DNA from: Halobacillus litoralis
Lineage (GTDB): Bacteria > Bacillota > Bacilli > Bacillales > Halobacillaceae
NCBI RefSeq assembly: GCF_020524085.2
Contig: NZ_CP129016.1
Coordinates: forward strand, 1,234,001-1,298,000
DNA length: 64,000 nucleotides
Reading direction: 5' to 3'
A program made the position numbers and the translations under genes. The notes under the pieces are model-generated. The model saw nothing but the letters and a program-made list of their open reading frames with translations, did no database searches and had not been told where the DNA came from. Positions 19,304-27,749 of the stretch are shown in pieces; within the stretch, counting starts at the first letter, position 1; every line of letters starts with the position of its first letter.

Positions 19304-19726
19304 ATGAGTTTGCTTTTTCACCATATTCAACAATTATCGAGAAATGTAAACCAATTTTTGAATGAAGGATTGCAGGACGAAGATATTTATATGTCTCACT
19401 GGGCGGTATTATTTCAATTGCACAGCCATGGAGGATCGATGACACAGGCAGAGCTTAAAGACCGCTTGAATATTGAAGCACCCCCATTATCAAGGGTCAT
19501 TGCTAAACTGGAGGCTCTTGGGTATATCGAAAAAAACAAGAGCACTGATCAGCGCACGAATGATATCACGTTGTCGAAAGCAGGAAGAGAACGTTATCCG
19601 ATTTGGCAGCAGGCCATACAAAATGCAGAAGCGCGTTTACTGGAACGTTTAGGCGAGCGAAGGGAAACCGTATTGGAAGAGCATGTACTTACGCTCTCCA
19701 ACCTGATTGAAGAAGAAAGGGGGTGA
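19304..19726 (+). CDS. MarR family transcriptional regulator
   Basis: The product has 140 residues from ATG 19304 (AAAGGAAG eight bases upstream). A winged helix-turn-helix spans residues 45-105: MTQAELKDRLNIEAPPLSRV (recognition region), then the wing DQRTNDITLSKAGRE with the conserved Asp-Arg pattern of MarR. It overlaps the start region of the MFS gene that follows, so it is almost certainly the repressor of that pump, acting through the palindrome just upstream. Ligand unknown. Confidence 0.9.
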   Translation: MSLLFHHIQQLSRNVNQFLNEGLQDEDIYMSHWAVLFQLHSHGGSMTQAELKDRLNIEAPPLSRVIAKLEALGYIEKNKSTDQRTNDITLSKAGRERYPIWQQAIQNAEARLLERLGERRETVLEEHVLTLSNLIEEERG

Positions 19727-19731
19727 AGCTG

Positions 19732-20927
19732 ATGGAGAGACAACCACGTTTATGGACGGGTAGTTTTCTTAATGTATGTGCGAGCAACTTCCTCGTATTT
19801 TTAGTCTTTTATCTTCTGTTCGTCACTATGCCGATCTATACGATGGAATCCATCGGAGTGGCCGAAGGGGAAGCAGGACTGATTATTACGGTCTTCTTGC
19901 TTGCAGCCATTCTTATACGCCCACTCTCAGGGCAGTGGGTGGAATCCTTTGGACGGAAGCCTGTGGTTGTGATTGCTTTAAGCATATTTTTAGGGAGTTC
20001 TTTTTTGTATCTATGGTTTGACTCCTTTTCTACGCTTCTCATCATTCGCTTTATACAAGGAATCGGTTTCGGGATGGGCACGACAGCTCTAGGGGCTATT
20101 GCTGCAGACGTTATTCCGGATCAAAGAAAAGGGGAGGGACTCGGTTATTTTGCGATGTCGATGAACTTCGCGATGGTCATTGGTCCTTTTCTGGGTCTTA
20201 CTTTGATACAGAATGCAGGCTTCACCGTAATGTTCTACGTATGTGTCGCTCTTGCTGTTTTGGCTTTGCTTACAGGACTTGTCATTCGCGTAGATGCCCT
20301 TGCCGCACCCGCAAAGAAAAGCTTAGTCCCAAGCATGCACAACCTTTTAGAAAAACCTGTAATCCCTATAGCTTTAACCGGTGCCGTCATGGCGCTTGCC
20401 TACGCGGGGGGTTTTATCTTTTGTTTCCGTCTATGCAAACCAGCTCGGCCTTGCCCAGGCGGCTAGTTACTTCTTCGTTGTTTATGCTCTTGTGCTACTT
20501 GTCTCCCGGCCATTTACAGGAAGGTGGTTTGATCAATATGGAGAAAATGTGATTGTCATTCCATCTATCCTTACCTTTGGTGCAGGGATGCTGATCCTCA
20601 GCTTTGCCAACACGGCTTTTGTTCTATTGTTGGCTGGTGGGTTGATTGGGCTTGGGTGGGGCACCCTCGTTCCAAGTATGCAGACCATCGCTTTGAAAAA
20701 AAGTACCAGATCGAGCAGGCTCAGCTACAGCCACTTTCTTTACAATTTTTGATATAGGAATTGGAGTAGGATCCTATGTTGTGGGAGCGATTGCTACAGG
20801 CATCGGATTTTCCTCTTTATATTTTAACAGTTCTTTTGTCGTATTCGGTGCGGTCTTCCTTTATATTCTCTTGCATGGAAGAAAGGTCCGCTCGAACGCC
20901 AAGCAGAGGATTGAATATAGTAGTTAA
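19732..20927 (+). pseudogene. MFS drug-type exporter, broken by two +1 frameshifts
   Basis: A 12-TM major facilitator exporter, 397 residues when both shifts are removed. Frame 1 covers residues 1-225: FLVFLVFYLLFVTMPIYTME, then motif A-like GQWVESFGRKPVVV, then FIQGIGFGMGTTALGAIAAD. It breaks at six G (20406-20411); without one G it reads on as AYAGVLSFVSVYANQLG. The second break is at seven A (20696-20702); without one A the frame gives KKVPDRAGSATATFF and ends RIEYSS at TAA 20925-20927. Start ATG 19732 lies 5 bp after the marR stop, with AAAGGGGGTG upstream. As written the gene cannot give a full protein; both lesions are homopolymer insertions, so sequencing error is likely. Confidence 0.87.
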
Positions 20928-20953
20928 GAAGGAGGTCTTTTTCTCCTTCTTTT
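20926..20953 (+). terminator. Terminator after the MFS gene
   Basis: AAGAAGGAG / CTCCTTCTT with an eight-base loop; the T run is short. It overlaps the stop codon and the promoter region of the next gene. Confidence 0.6.
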
Positions 20954-20980
20954 GTTACAATTAATTGAAAACGCTTACAA
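20953..20980 (+). promoter_or_regulatory. Extended -10 promoter with a downstream CcpA cre site
   Basis: TGTTACAAT (20953-20961) is an extended -10 without a clear -35. Four bases later TTGAAAACGCTTACAA (20965-20980) matches the Bacillus cre consensus at every position. A cre just downstream of the start point usually represses, so glucose should switch off the lyase gene that follows. Confidence 0.85.
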
Positions 20981-20999
20981 AGTGAGGGGGAAGGCCGTT

Positions 21000-22184
21000 T
21001 TGAAAAACAAAGAGAAACGGATTGAAACAGCAATGATCCATAATCATGAAAAAGCAGAGAAATATGATGGAAGCTTGACGACACCAATCTTTCAAACTTC
21101 TACTTTTTCTTTTTCTTCTGCCGCTGAGGGCGAACGGAGATTTGCGGGGGAAGAGGAAGGATACATTTATACGAGACTTGGTAACCCGACGGTACGAACA
21201 TTAGAAGAGCGTATTGCCACTCTGGAGGGTGGAGAACGGGGGCTTGCTTTCGCCTCAGGTATGGCTGCTGTATCGGCGGTTTTAATAGCACTCACAAAAG
21301 CTGGTGATCATGTTTTGTGCTCAAATGGTCTTTACGGCTGTACTTATGGTTTACTGCAGATGTTTGAAGAAAAATATGCAATCACCCATGATTTCAGCTA
21401 TATGGAAACAGAGGAGGATGTGAGGGAGAAGATCACTCCTGAAACCCGCTGTATCTTTATTGAAACCCCCATTAATCCGACAATGAAAATCATTGACCTG
21501 GCTATGGTGGCACGGGTGGCGAAAGAACATGACATCCCCGTCGTTGTCGATAACACTTTTTGCACCCCTTATCTTCAGCGCCCGTTGGATCTTGGGTGTG
21601 ATATTGTTCTGCATAGTGCCACCAAATACATCGGTGGACACGGCGATGTCATTGCTGGACTTGTCGTAGGGAACAAAGAATTCATGGATGAGTTAGCCAT
21701 GTCTCAACAGAAAGATATCGGTGGTGTCCTATCACCATTTGATGCCTGGCTTTTACTGAGAGGTTTAAAGACCCTCCATGTACGTATGGACCGCCACAGC
21801 ATAAACGCTTATGATCTGGCGAAAAGGCTGGATCACCATCCCAAAGTCAAACAAGTGTATTACCCAGGGATGGAAGGAAACGAGCAATATCATATTGTTC
21901 AAAAGCAAATGAGAACAGGTGGAGGCGTGCTTGCCTTTGAAATAGAAGGGGATAAAAAAGAGGCGCAGCAATTCATGGACCGGCTGAAGCTGATTCAAAT
22001 TGCCGTCAGCCTCGGAGATGCAGAAACACTGATCCAGCATCCGGCTACCATGACTCACGCAGTCGTCCCCGAAGAAAAGAGGCAGGAAATGGGGATTACG
22101 GATACACTCATCCGGCTATCCGCCGGGCTGGAATCCGTTGAAGATCTTTGGGAAGATCTCCATCAGTCTTTGAAAAAAGTATGA
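21000..22184 (+). CDS. mdeA: Methionine gamma-lyase-like PLP enzyme
   Basis: Cys/Met metabolism PLP enzyme. From TTG 21000 (GAGGGGG about ten bases upstream) the product has 394 residues, the usual size. Seen: YTRLGNPTVRTLEERIA, SGMAAVSAVLIAL, NTFCTPYLQRP and the PLP Lys in HSATKYIGGHGD. NGLYGCTYGL carries the Cys that marks methionine gamma-lyases rather than cystathionine synthases, and GGVLSPFDAWLLLRGLKTL also fits them. It would split methionine into methanethiol, 2-oxobutyrate and ammonia. The cre site in its promoter suits a catabolic role. Cystathionine gamma-lyase or homocysteine lyase activity cannot be excluded from sequence. Single gene with its own terminator. Confidence 0.85.
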   Translation: MKNKEKRIETAMIHNHEKAEKYDGSLTTPIFQTSTFSFSSAAEGERRFAGEEEGYIYTRLGNPTVRTLEERIATLEGGERGLAFASGMAAVSAVLIALTKAGDHVLCSNGLYGCTYGLLQMFEEKYAITHDFSYMETEEDVREKITPETRCIFIETPINPTMKIIDLAMVARVAKEHDIPVVVDNTFCTPYLQRPLDLGCDIVLHSATKYIGGHGDVIAGLVVGNKEFMDELAMSQQKDIGGVLSPFDAWLLLRGLKTLHVRMDRHSINAYDLAKRLDHHPKVKQVYYPGMEGNEQYHIVQKQMRTGGGVLAFEIEGDKKEAQQFMDRLKLIQIAVSLGDAETLIQHPATMTHAVVPEEKRQEMGITDTLIRLSAGLESVEDLWEDLHQSLKKV

Positions 22185-22193
22185 TACACAATC

Positions 22194-22226
22194 AAGAGCT
22201 CTATGCAAAAGCATAGAGCTCTTTTC
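22194..22226 (+). terminator. Terminator after the methionine gamma-lyase gene
   Basis: Perfect 13-bp stem AAGAGCTCTATGC / GCATAGAGCTCTT with a four-base loop and T run. Confidence 0.9.
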
Positions 22227-22366
22227 ATATTCACAAGAGAGTCTTCAATAATCGTTAACTTATATGTGTTTATCCATCATCACATGGGGAAAAGTATTAC
22301 CAGTGTGAAGAGAAATAAAAGTTCAAGCTTGTCGCATAAAAAAAACATAGAAGGGACGATGGAGTT

Positions 22367-22864
22367 ATGTTGAAAAAACTGTTTGGTAACAATAAGAGTG
22401 TGGAGGAACAGATTGTCGCTCCGGTAAATGGAAAAGTGGTTCCTCTGGATGATGTGGACGACCCTGTATTTAGTCAGCGGATGATGGGGGACGGCGTAGC
22501 TATTGAACCGACTGATGGAAAAGTAGTGAGCCCTGTATCCGGAGAAATCGTCCAACTTTTCCCTACTAACCACGCCGTAGGAATTAAAACGAAGTCAGGT
22601 GTGGAAGTTCTTGTACACATTGGCCTTGAAACGGTTTCTATGGAAGGGGAAGGTTTTGAAGGGCATGTCACCACTGGAGATAAAGTAAATGCCGGCGATC
22701 ATTTGATTACGTTTGACATGGACCTCGTTAAAGAAAAAGCGAAAAGCACGATCACGCCTGTAGTCATTACAAACTATGATGATATAGTCGAAAACTTCGA
22801 TCCATCCTATAGCGACGGCGCCAACGCCGGCGAATCTACCATCGCTACACTGAAAACGAAATAA
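22367..22864 (+). CDS. PTS glucose-type EIIA domain protein
   Basis: Single-domain EIIA of the glucose family (165 residues), which carries phosphate from HPr to a membrane EIIBC partner. The phosphorylated His lies in VLVHIGLETV (about residue 84), and the second active-site His in NHAVGIKT (about 67). The fold-defining start IVAPVNGKVVPL and the later VSPVSGEIVQLF are intact. No EIIB or EIIC is encoded next to it, so it must serve permeases elsewhere; B. subtilis YpqE is a comparable stand-alone protein. ATG 22367 has GATGGAG upstream. Flanked by terminators on both sides. Confidence 0.92.
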   Translation: MLKKLFGNNKSVEEQIVAPVNGKVVPLDDVDDPVFSQRMMGDGVAIEPTDGKVVSPVSGEIVQLFPTNHAVGIKTKSGVEVLVHIGLETVSMEGEGFEGHVTTGDKVNAGDHLITFDMDLVKEKAKSTITPVVITNYDDIVENFDPSYSDGANAGESTIATLKTK

Positions 22865-22872
22865 TTAAACCC

Positions 22873-22911
22873 AGAAAGCCTGAGGTACCCTAGTACTTCA
22901 GGCTTTTTCTT
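22873..22911 (+). terminator. Terminator after the EIIA gene
   Basis: GAAAGCCTGA(G)GTAC / GTAC(T)TCAGGCTTTTTC with one internal mismatch and a short loop, then a T run. Confidence 0.87.
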
Positions 22912-22958
22912 AACGTATGATCCAAAAAGAGAATATTTATAAGACGTTAATAAGATTT

Positions 22959-23084
22959 ATCAGTGGGTTTTAAGCATATATCGGTGGGTGGCTGGTACTT
23001 ATCAGTGACTTCCGGCCTTTTATCGGTGCCTTTCACACATTTATCAGTGACTTCAATGATTTAACCAGTATCAGCAACCAGTCC
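22959..23084 (+). repeat. Imperfect tandem repeat with an exact 21-bp period (five to six units)
   Basis: ATCAGTG or ATCGGTG starts at 22959, 22980, 23001, 23022 and 23043, exactly 21 bp apart, and the A and G forms alternate. A weak sixth unit (ACCAGT) starts at 23064. The conserved heptamer is followed by a variable CTT/GTT-type stretch. It lies between the EIIA terminator and the remnant repeat before sacA. Purpose unknown; the spacing puts every heptamer on one face of the helix. Confidence 0.8.
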
Positions 23085-23100
23085 CTAAATGGTCACCATG

Positions 23101-23190
23101 CGCCCGTGGAAAGCGAGTGATTGCTCCGATCTTTAAAAGCTAGCAAATATAATGGAAACTCTCTGGATATCTCGAGACTTAGTCTTCAAG
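23101..23190 (+). repeat. Decayed remnant of a B-module repeat
   Basis: CCGTGGAAAGCGAGTGATTG resembles CCACAGGAAAGCGAGTAGCT of the B modules, and ATCTCGAGACTTAGTCTTC (near 23169) resembles their right end ATCTCGAAACTGAGTCTTCC. The middle is lost. Together with the 21-bp array it fills the 22865-23279 gap. Confidence 0.55.
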
Positions 23191-23279
23191 AAGAGATCTT
23201 TCATGGCGGAGGACGGTGGGATGTTTTATAATGGGGCAAGAAAGAAGACGGATAAGGAAGAAAAAGGAGGAGAAGCGTT

Positions 23280-24737
23280 ATGTCTAAGCGTGATTCAGAG
23301 CTGCGTAAGAAAGTGGAAACAGAAATACAAGAACATAAGCAAACTGTAGAAGCGGACACGTATCGTCAGCATTACCATCACATGCCGCCTGTCGGTTTGA
23401 TGAACGACCCGAATGGATTCATACAATGGAATGGGACGTACCATCTTTTTTATCAATGGATGCCATTCTCTACAGCTCATGGGGCAAAATACTGGGGACA
23501 CTACACATCTGAAGATCTTGTGAATTGGAAGCATGAGTCTGTCGCTTTGACTCCATCTGATTGGTATGACAAGGACGGTGTTTATTCGGGCAGCGCTGTT
23601 GTTCATAATGATCAATTGCACCTTTTCTACACGGGGAACATTGAAGGTGAAGATGGACCAGAGGCAGAATATCAATGTCTTGCTGTATCTCGGGATGGGT
23701 TACAGTTTGAGAAAAAAGGCGTCATCATTGAAACACCCAAAGGTTATACGGGTCATTTTAGAGACCCGAAAGTATGGAAAAAGGGTGACCAATGGTACAT
23801 GGTGGTTGGAGCACAAACAGAAGACAAGCAAGGGAAGGCTGTATTGTTCCGTTCGACGGACCTTCACACATGGGAGCACGTTGGTCCCATCGCTGGGAGT
23901 AAAGAAGGGAAGCTGGGCGAGTTCGGTTACATGTGGGAATGTCCGGATTTATTCGAGTTAAATAATGCAGACGTGCTCATGGTCTGTCCACAGGGGCTTG
24001 AGGCTGATGGAATGGACTATGCGAATACATATCAGAGTGGGTATTTTATCGGGCAATGGAACGAGACCGGTGAAACGTTCCAACATGGAGAATTTCGCGA
24101 GTTGGATCGAGGCTTTGAGTTTTATGCTCCTCAAACCACCCAGGATGAAAAAGGAAGAAGGATACTCGTCGGCTGGATGGGTGTTCCGGAGCAATATGAA
24201 CAAGCACACCCGACTGTTGAACATGGGTGGGTTCATTGCTTGACGATTCCGCGTGAATTGAAGTGGGATGGTGAAAGAATCATTCAAGCTCCCCTTCCTG
24301 AGCTAGCCGACATGCGTGGACCCGTTTTAATGCATTCATCGATTACGATTGAAAATGATCAAAAAGCGGTGAGAGGGGTGCAGGGGAGATCGATTGAGTT
24401 GAACCTCGATTTTGAATCACTGGAAGACATGTTCGCCATCGAGCTTTTTCAGTATGCCTCATTAAGTTACAAAGACCATGTCGTCACATTATCCAGACCG
24501 CACTTAGAAGACCGTTCCAAAACGGAGTTCCGTCGAGTGAAATTGGACGAGGAGTTGAAGGACCTTCGTTTGTTTATCGATCAGTCATCAGTTGAAATTT
24601 TCATTAATGGTGGGAAAGAAGTATTTACTTCTAGGATTTATCCTCAAGCGGAAGAAGAACATATCCTCTTTACGTCTTTAGGATCCACAACTTTCTCCAT
24701 TGAAAAATGGGACTTGAAAGGTTATGAGTACTCTTAA
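23280..24737 (+). CDS. sacA: Sucrose-6-phosphate hydrolase / GH32 beta-fructosidase
   Basis: Cytosolic glycoside hydrolase that splits sucrose-6-phosphate, or a related fructoside, after PTS uptake. The 485-residue length is standard. NDPNG at 42-46 gives the nucleophile Asp, FRDPKVW near 160 the transition-state Asp, and MWECPDLF near 220 the acid/base Glu. A five-bladed propeller part is followed by a beta-sandwich ending SSVEIFINGGKEVFTSRIYP. No signal peptide, so an intracellular enzyme rather than a secreted levanase is favoured. Start ATG 23280 has AAAAAGGAGGAG upstream. No sucrose PTS permease or regulator is adjacent, which is unusual for sacA. Confidence 0.92.
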   Translation: MSKRDSELRKKVETEIQEHKQTVEADTYRQHYHHMPPVGLMNDPNGFIQWNGTYHLFYQWMPFSTAHGAKYWGHYTSEDLVNWKHESVALTPSDWYDKDGVYSGSAVVHNDQLHLFYTGNIEGEDGPEAEYQCLAVSRDGLQFEKKGVIIETPKGYTGHFRDPKVWKKGDQWYMVVGAQTEDKQGKAVLFRSTDLHTWEHVGPIAGSKEGKLGEFGYMWECPDLFELNNADVLMVCPQGLEADGMDYANTYQSGYFIGQWNETGETFQHGEFRELDRGFEFYAPQTTQDEKGRRILVGWMGVPEQYEQAHPTVEHGWVHCLTIPRELKWDGERIIQAPLPELADMRGPVLMHSSITIENDQKAVRGVQGRSIELNLDFESLEDMFAIELFQYASLSYKDHVVTLSRPHLEDRSKTEFRRVKLDEELKDLRLFIDQSSVEIFINGGKEVFTSRIYPQAEEEHILFTSLGSTTFSIEKWDLKGYEYS

Positions 24738-24818
24738 TGGGGAGTGGGGCTCGCTTTCTGAAAACCTTATTGTTGTGGTAAGATAATTTTATGTAAATTG
24801 CACGGAGGGGTCATGTCT

Positions 24819-25361
24819 ATGAGTCAATCTTCAAAGAAAATGAAAGCGAATGAACGAAGAGAGTTTATCCTTGCTTTATTAAAACAAAAAGGTGCTCCTG
24901 TGACAGGTAGTTCTCTTGCGGAGGAAATGAACGTGACCCGGCAAGTCATTGTCGGTGATGTCTCCCTGCTGAAAGCAAAGAATGAACCGATCGTCGCCAC
25001 AAGCCAAGGGTATATGTACATGATGGATGGAAAAGAAGAATTGCCCTATCAACGTACGATTGTATGCAAGCACCAGGGGGACGAAACAGAACAGGAACTC
25101 AATATTCTGGTTGATCATGGTGTTCATGTCCAGGATGTCGTTGTCGAACACCCTATTTATGGTGATTTAACGGCCAGACTTACCATTTCGAATCGCCGTG
25201 ATGTAAAGAAATTCATCGAGAAAGTGAACAGCACCAAAGCCTCTTACTTACTCGAATTGACAGGCGGCATCCATACGCATACCATTGCGGCGGACAGCTA
25301 GGAAGCCCTCGACGAGGCGGAGACGGCATTGGAAGAAGCAGGTATATTGATGACGAAATAA
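24819..25361 (+). pseudogene. niaR: NiaR-type (3H domain) transcriptional repressor with in-frame amber codon
   Basis: Repressor of NAD synthesis and niacin uptake genes. Residues 10-65 form the helix-turn-helix (ERREFILALLKQKGAPVTGS, VTRQVIVGDVSLLKA); the C-terminal 3H domain with conserved His residues follows (VVVEHPIYGD, ELTGGIHTHTI). The frame meets TAG at 25299-25301 right after IAADS, then continues in frame as EALDEAETALEEAGILMTK to TAA at 25361. Read through, it has 180 codons, the length of the B. subtilis protein, so the amber is a one-base change from GAG, CAG or AAG. The protein made without readthrough lacks the last 20 residues. ATG 24819 sits eight bases after GGAGGGG; the ATG at 24813 is too close. 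Confidence 0.85.
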
Positions 25362-25373
25362 CCATGATATCTT

Positions 25374-25422
25374 GAAAAGAGATAGGCATTCTTTAAAGGA
25401 GGGCTTATCTCTTTTTACTTTT
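25374..25422 (+). terminator. Terminator after niaR
   Basis: AAAAGAGATAGGC pairs with GCTTATCTCTTTT (one mismatch) across a loop of about 17 bases, followed by a T-rich stretch. Confidence 0.7.
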
Positions 25423-25524
25423 TTCATAGAAAGACGACAGGCCAGGCATGTCGTAATCAACGAATGGAAGGAATATGATATATTTATATCATGATTTCTT
25501 GTTAGAAAAAGGAAGGTGGCCACG

Positions 25525-26967
25525 TTGAACATCCTGCCGATTTTTGTGAGTATCATTCTGACCTTGAACGTGTTGCTTGCTTTAGCCATCATCTTCCTTG
25601 AGCGAAGAGATGCCAGTGCAACATGGGCGTGGTTGATGGTTTTACTATTTATCCCTGTCGCAGGTTTCTTTCTTTATCTGATCTTCGGACGCCGACTCAG
25701 CAATAAAGAAATATTCACCTGGGACAAAAAGAGTCGTCTTGGACTTCTTGCTGCGGTCCAAGAACAATTGACAGCCATCAAGAATAACGAATTGAAAGTC
25801 CAACATGAAGATATCATTCCATATGAAGATTTAATTTATATGCATCTGAAAAACAATGATGCGCTATTATCGCAAAATAACCAAGTTGAAATATTTACGG
25901 ATGGGCAAAAGAAGTTTCATGCACTTATTGAAGATCTTGAAAAAGCAGAAAATCATATTCACTTGCTTTATTATATTTTAAGAGACGATAACCTGGGGCA
26001 CCGTCTTGCTGATGTACTGAAAAGGAAAGCGATGGAAGGTGTGGAAGTCAAACTCTTGTATGATGACATGGGTTCAAGATTATTGAAGCGTTCCTATAAG
26101 CGGAGCCTGAAAGAAGCTGGCGTGCAAGTCGAGTCGTTTTTCCCTTCCTTTATCCCTAAAGTAAATATGAAGATTAACTACCGGAACCATAGAAAGCTTG
26201 CGATTATTGACGGTGAAATCGGGTACATCGGAGGTTTCAACATCGGTGACGAATATTTGGGCTTTAATAAAAGGTTTGGATATTGGCGGGATACCCATTT
26301 ACGCGTGGAAGGAGAAGCGGTGAGCAACATGCAAACACGCTTCATCCTTGATTGGAACCATGCTTCACGCAGAGATATTGTCTATGAGCAGAGGTATTAC
26401 CAGGCTAAACCGAAAGGCGATGTCGGCATGCAGATCGTCTCCAGTGGTCCTGATTCGGAATGGGAACAAATCAAGCATGGCTATTTGAAAATGATCCTGT
26501 CCGCTAAAGAGTATGTGTACATTCAAACTCCATACTTCATTCCTGATGACAGCTTGCTTGATGCGCTTCGCGTAGCGGTCCTGTCAGGAGTGGACGTGCG
26601 TATCATGATTCCTAATAAACCGGACCATCCATTTGTGTACTGGGCAACATTTTCAAACATTGGAGATATGTTAAAAGCAGGTGCCAGCATTTATGTGTAT
26701 CAAAAAGGTTTCTTACACGCCAAAACCATTGTCGTTGATGGCAAAATCGCTTCCGTAGGTACAGCCAATATTGATGTCCGAAGCTTCCGGCTGAACTTTG
26801 AAGTGAACGCCTTTTTGTATCATCCACAAGTCGCGCAGTCATTAGCCGATCGTTTCCATGAGGACATTGTAGAGTCGACAGAGCTGACATTCAAACTCTA
26901 TCAATCCAGAACAAAATGGATCCGTTTCAAAGAAGCCATCTCAAGGCTATTATCACCAATCCTATAA
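25525..26967 (+). CDS. cls: Cardiolipin synthase
   Basis: Membrane phospholipase-D-family enzyme that condenses two phosphatidylglycerols to cardiolipin and glycerol, important in salt-stressed membranes. Two N-terminal membrane helices (LPIFVSIILTLNVLLALAII and the stretch with ATWAWLMVLLFIPVAGFF) are followed by two HKD motifs: NHRKLAIIDGEIGYIGGFN near residue 220 and LHAKTIVVDGKIASVGTANI near 400. Both are complete, so the enzyme looks active. I prefer the TTG at 25525, seven bases after GGAAGGTGG; the GTG at 25516 overlaps that site. The product has 480 residues. No terminator follows directly; the paired repeat starts 20 bp downstream. Confidence 0.93.
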   Translation: MNILPIFVSIILTLNVLLALAIIFLERRDASATWAWLMVLLFIPVAGFFLYLIFGRRLSNKEIFTWDKKSRLGLLAAVQEQLTAIKNNELKVQHEDIIPYEDLIYMHLKNNDALLSQNNQVEIFTDGQKKFHALIEDLEKAENHIHLLYYILRDDNLGHRLADVLKRKAMEGVEVKLLYDDMGSRLLKRSYKRSLKEAGVQVESFFPSFIPKVNMKINYRNHRKLAIIDGEIGYIGGFNIGDEYLGFNKRFGYWRDTHLRVEGEAVSNMQTRFILDWNHASRRDIVYEQRYYQAKPKGDVGMQIVSSGPDSEWEQIKHGYLKMILSAKEYVYIQTPYFIPDDSLLDALRVAVLSGVDVRIMIPNKPDHPFVYWATFSNIGDMLKAGASIYVYQKGFLHAKTIVVDGKIASVGTANIDVRSFRLNFEVNAFLYHPQVAQSLADRFHEDIVESTELTFKLYQSRTKWIRFKEAISRLLSPIL

Positions 26968-26987
26968 TTATTTTACTCTTCAAGATT

Positions 26988-27175
26988 GTAGAAGACCCAG
27001 TTTCGAGACTTTTGTTGAGTGGATGGGGGCTGCGGGGAATAGCTCGCTTTCCGCGGGAGCGCGGTGAGCCTCCTCGGACTGCGTCCTGTGGGGTCTCACC
27101 ATGCACTTTTTTCCCGCAGGAGTCTCGCCATTCCCCTCCGCCCCTTTGCCAAATAAGTATCTCGAAACCACTTAT
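26988..27175 (+). repeat. Dispersed A-module repeat (locus 3)
   Basis: Best-preserved A copy: CCCAGTTTCGAGACTTTTG at the left, GTATCTCGAAACCACTT at the right, and GCTCGCTTTCCGCGGGAGCG, GAGCCTCCTCGGACTGCGTC and CGCAGGAGTCTCGCCATTCC inside. Nearly identical, in reverse, to 62443-62640. Confidence 0.9.
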
Positions 27176-27258
27176 GAAAAAAACTGTTTTTATGCACATG
27201 GTAATTAGACAGTAATGAACTCCTAAGGACGCTATTCTGCATGCGAAAAGCTTGTTGT

Positions 27259-27524
27259 AGAGCGCTTTATGCTTATAACACCAGGATAGTGGAAGGCACA
27301 TTCCCACTGTAAAGGGGTTTGTTTCTCACATTCATGGAATGGGGTGGTTGGGAAGCTGCGAGACTCCCGTGGGAGAAGGAGACAGGCGAGATCCCGCAGG
27401 GCGGTAGCCCGAGGAAGCTCGGCGCTCCCCCACAGGAAAGCGAGTTGCTTCCCGACCAACCCTGATACTTAACTCAGCAACGAACCCCAAAGCACCTTGA
27501 ATTCGATTCTTCCAAAATCTTGCC
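27259..27524 (+). repeat. Dispersed B-module repeat (locus 3)
   Basis: Starts AGAGCGCTTTATGCTTATAA, contains TGGTTGGGAAGCTGCGAGAC and CCACAGGAAAGCGAGTTGCT, and ends with a diverged ACCTTGAATTCGATTCTTCC. Open frames across it are repeat artefacts. With the A module and terminator it fills the gap 26968-27749; 27577-27749 shows nothing recognisable. Confidence 0.87.
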
Positions 27525-27541
27525 AAATAGTTGAATAGATT

Positions 27542-27576
27542 AAAAAGCCCTGCGCATCTTGCGCAGGGCTTTTTGA
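27542..27576. terminator. Bidirectional terminator downstream of the locus 3 repeat
   Basis: AAAAAGCCCTGCGCA / TGCGCAGGGCTTTTT with a three-base loop. It can stop both cls readthrough and the converging htrB transcript. Confidence 0.87.
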
Positions 27577-27749
27577 GAGAGGTTGTTTTGGTATTGGTTT
27601 TCCTTTGTAACACGAGAAAGGCTGAAGGGAATTGTTTAATCTAATAGCTATTTGGAGGGGGGATCGATCGTATCTATTGGATGTCGAATCCCCATCAGCG
27701 TTTCCACTTTACAATCTTTCTTCATCACGTATTCTTCATATCTGTTCAA

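Noticed and set aside
22959..23084. 21-bp arrays as CRISPR
   Set aside because: No spacers between units, the unit is too short, and no cas gene is in the window.
11859..25301. Recoding of stop codons (selenocysteine or pyrrolysine) in the RND and niaR genes
   Set aside because: The two stops are different (TAA and TAG), neither protein family uses such residues, and no insertion-element hairpin is seen.
27332..27613. Open frames inside the locus 3 repeat and similar ones at 49901-50604 and 62090-62710
   Set aside because: They arise from GC-rich repeat sequence, differ between copies and lack ribosome sites.
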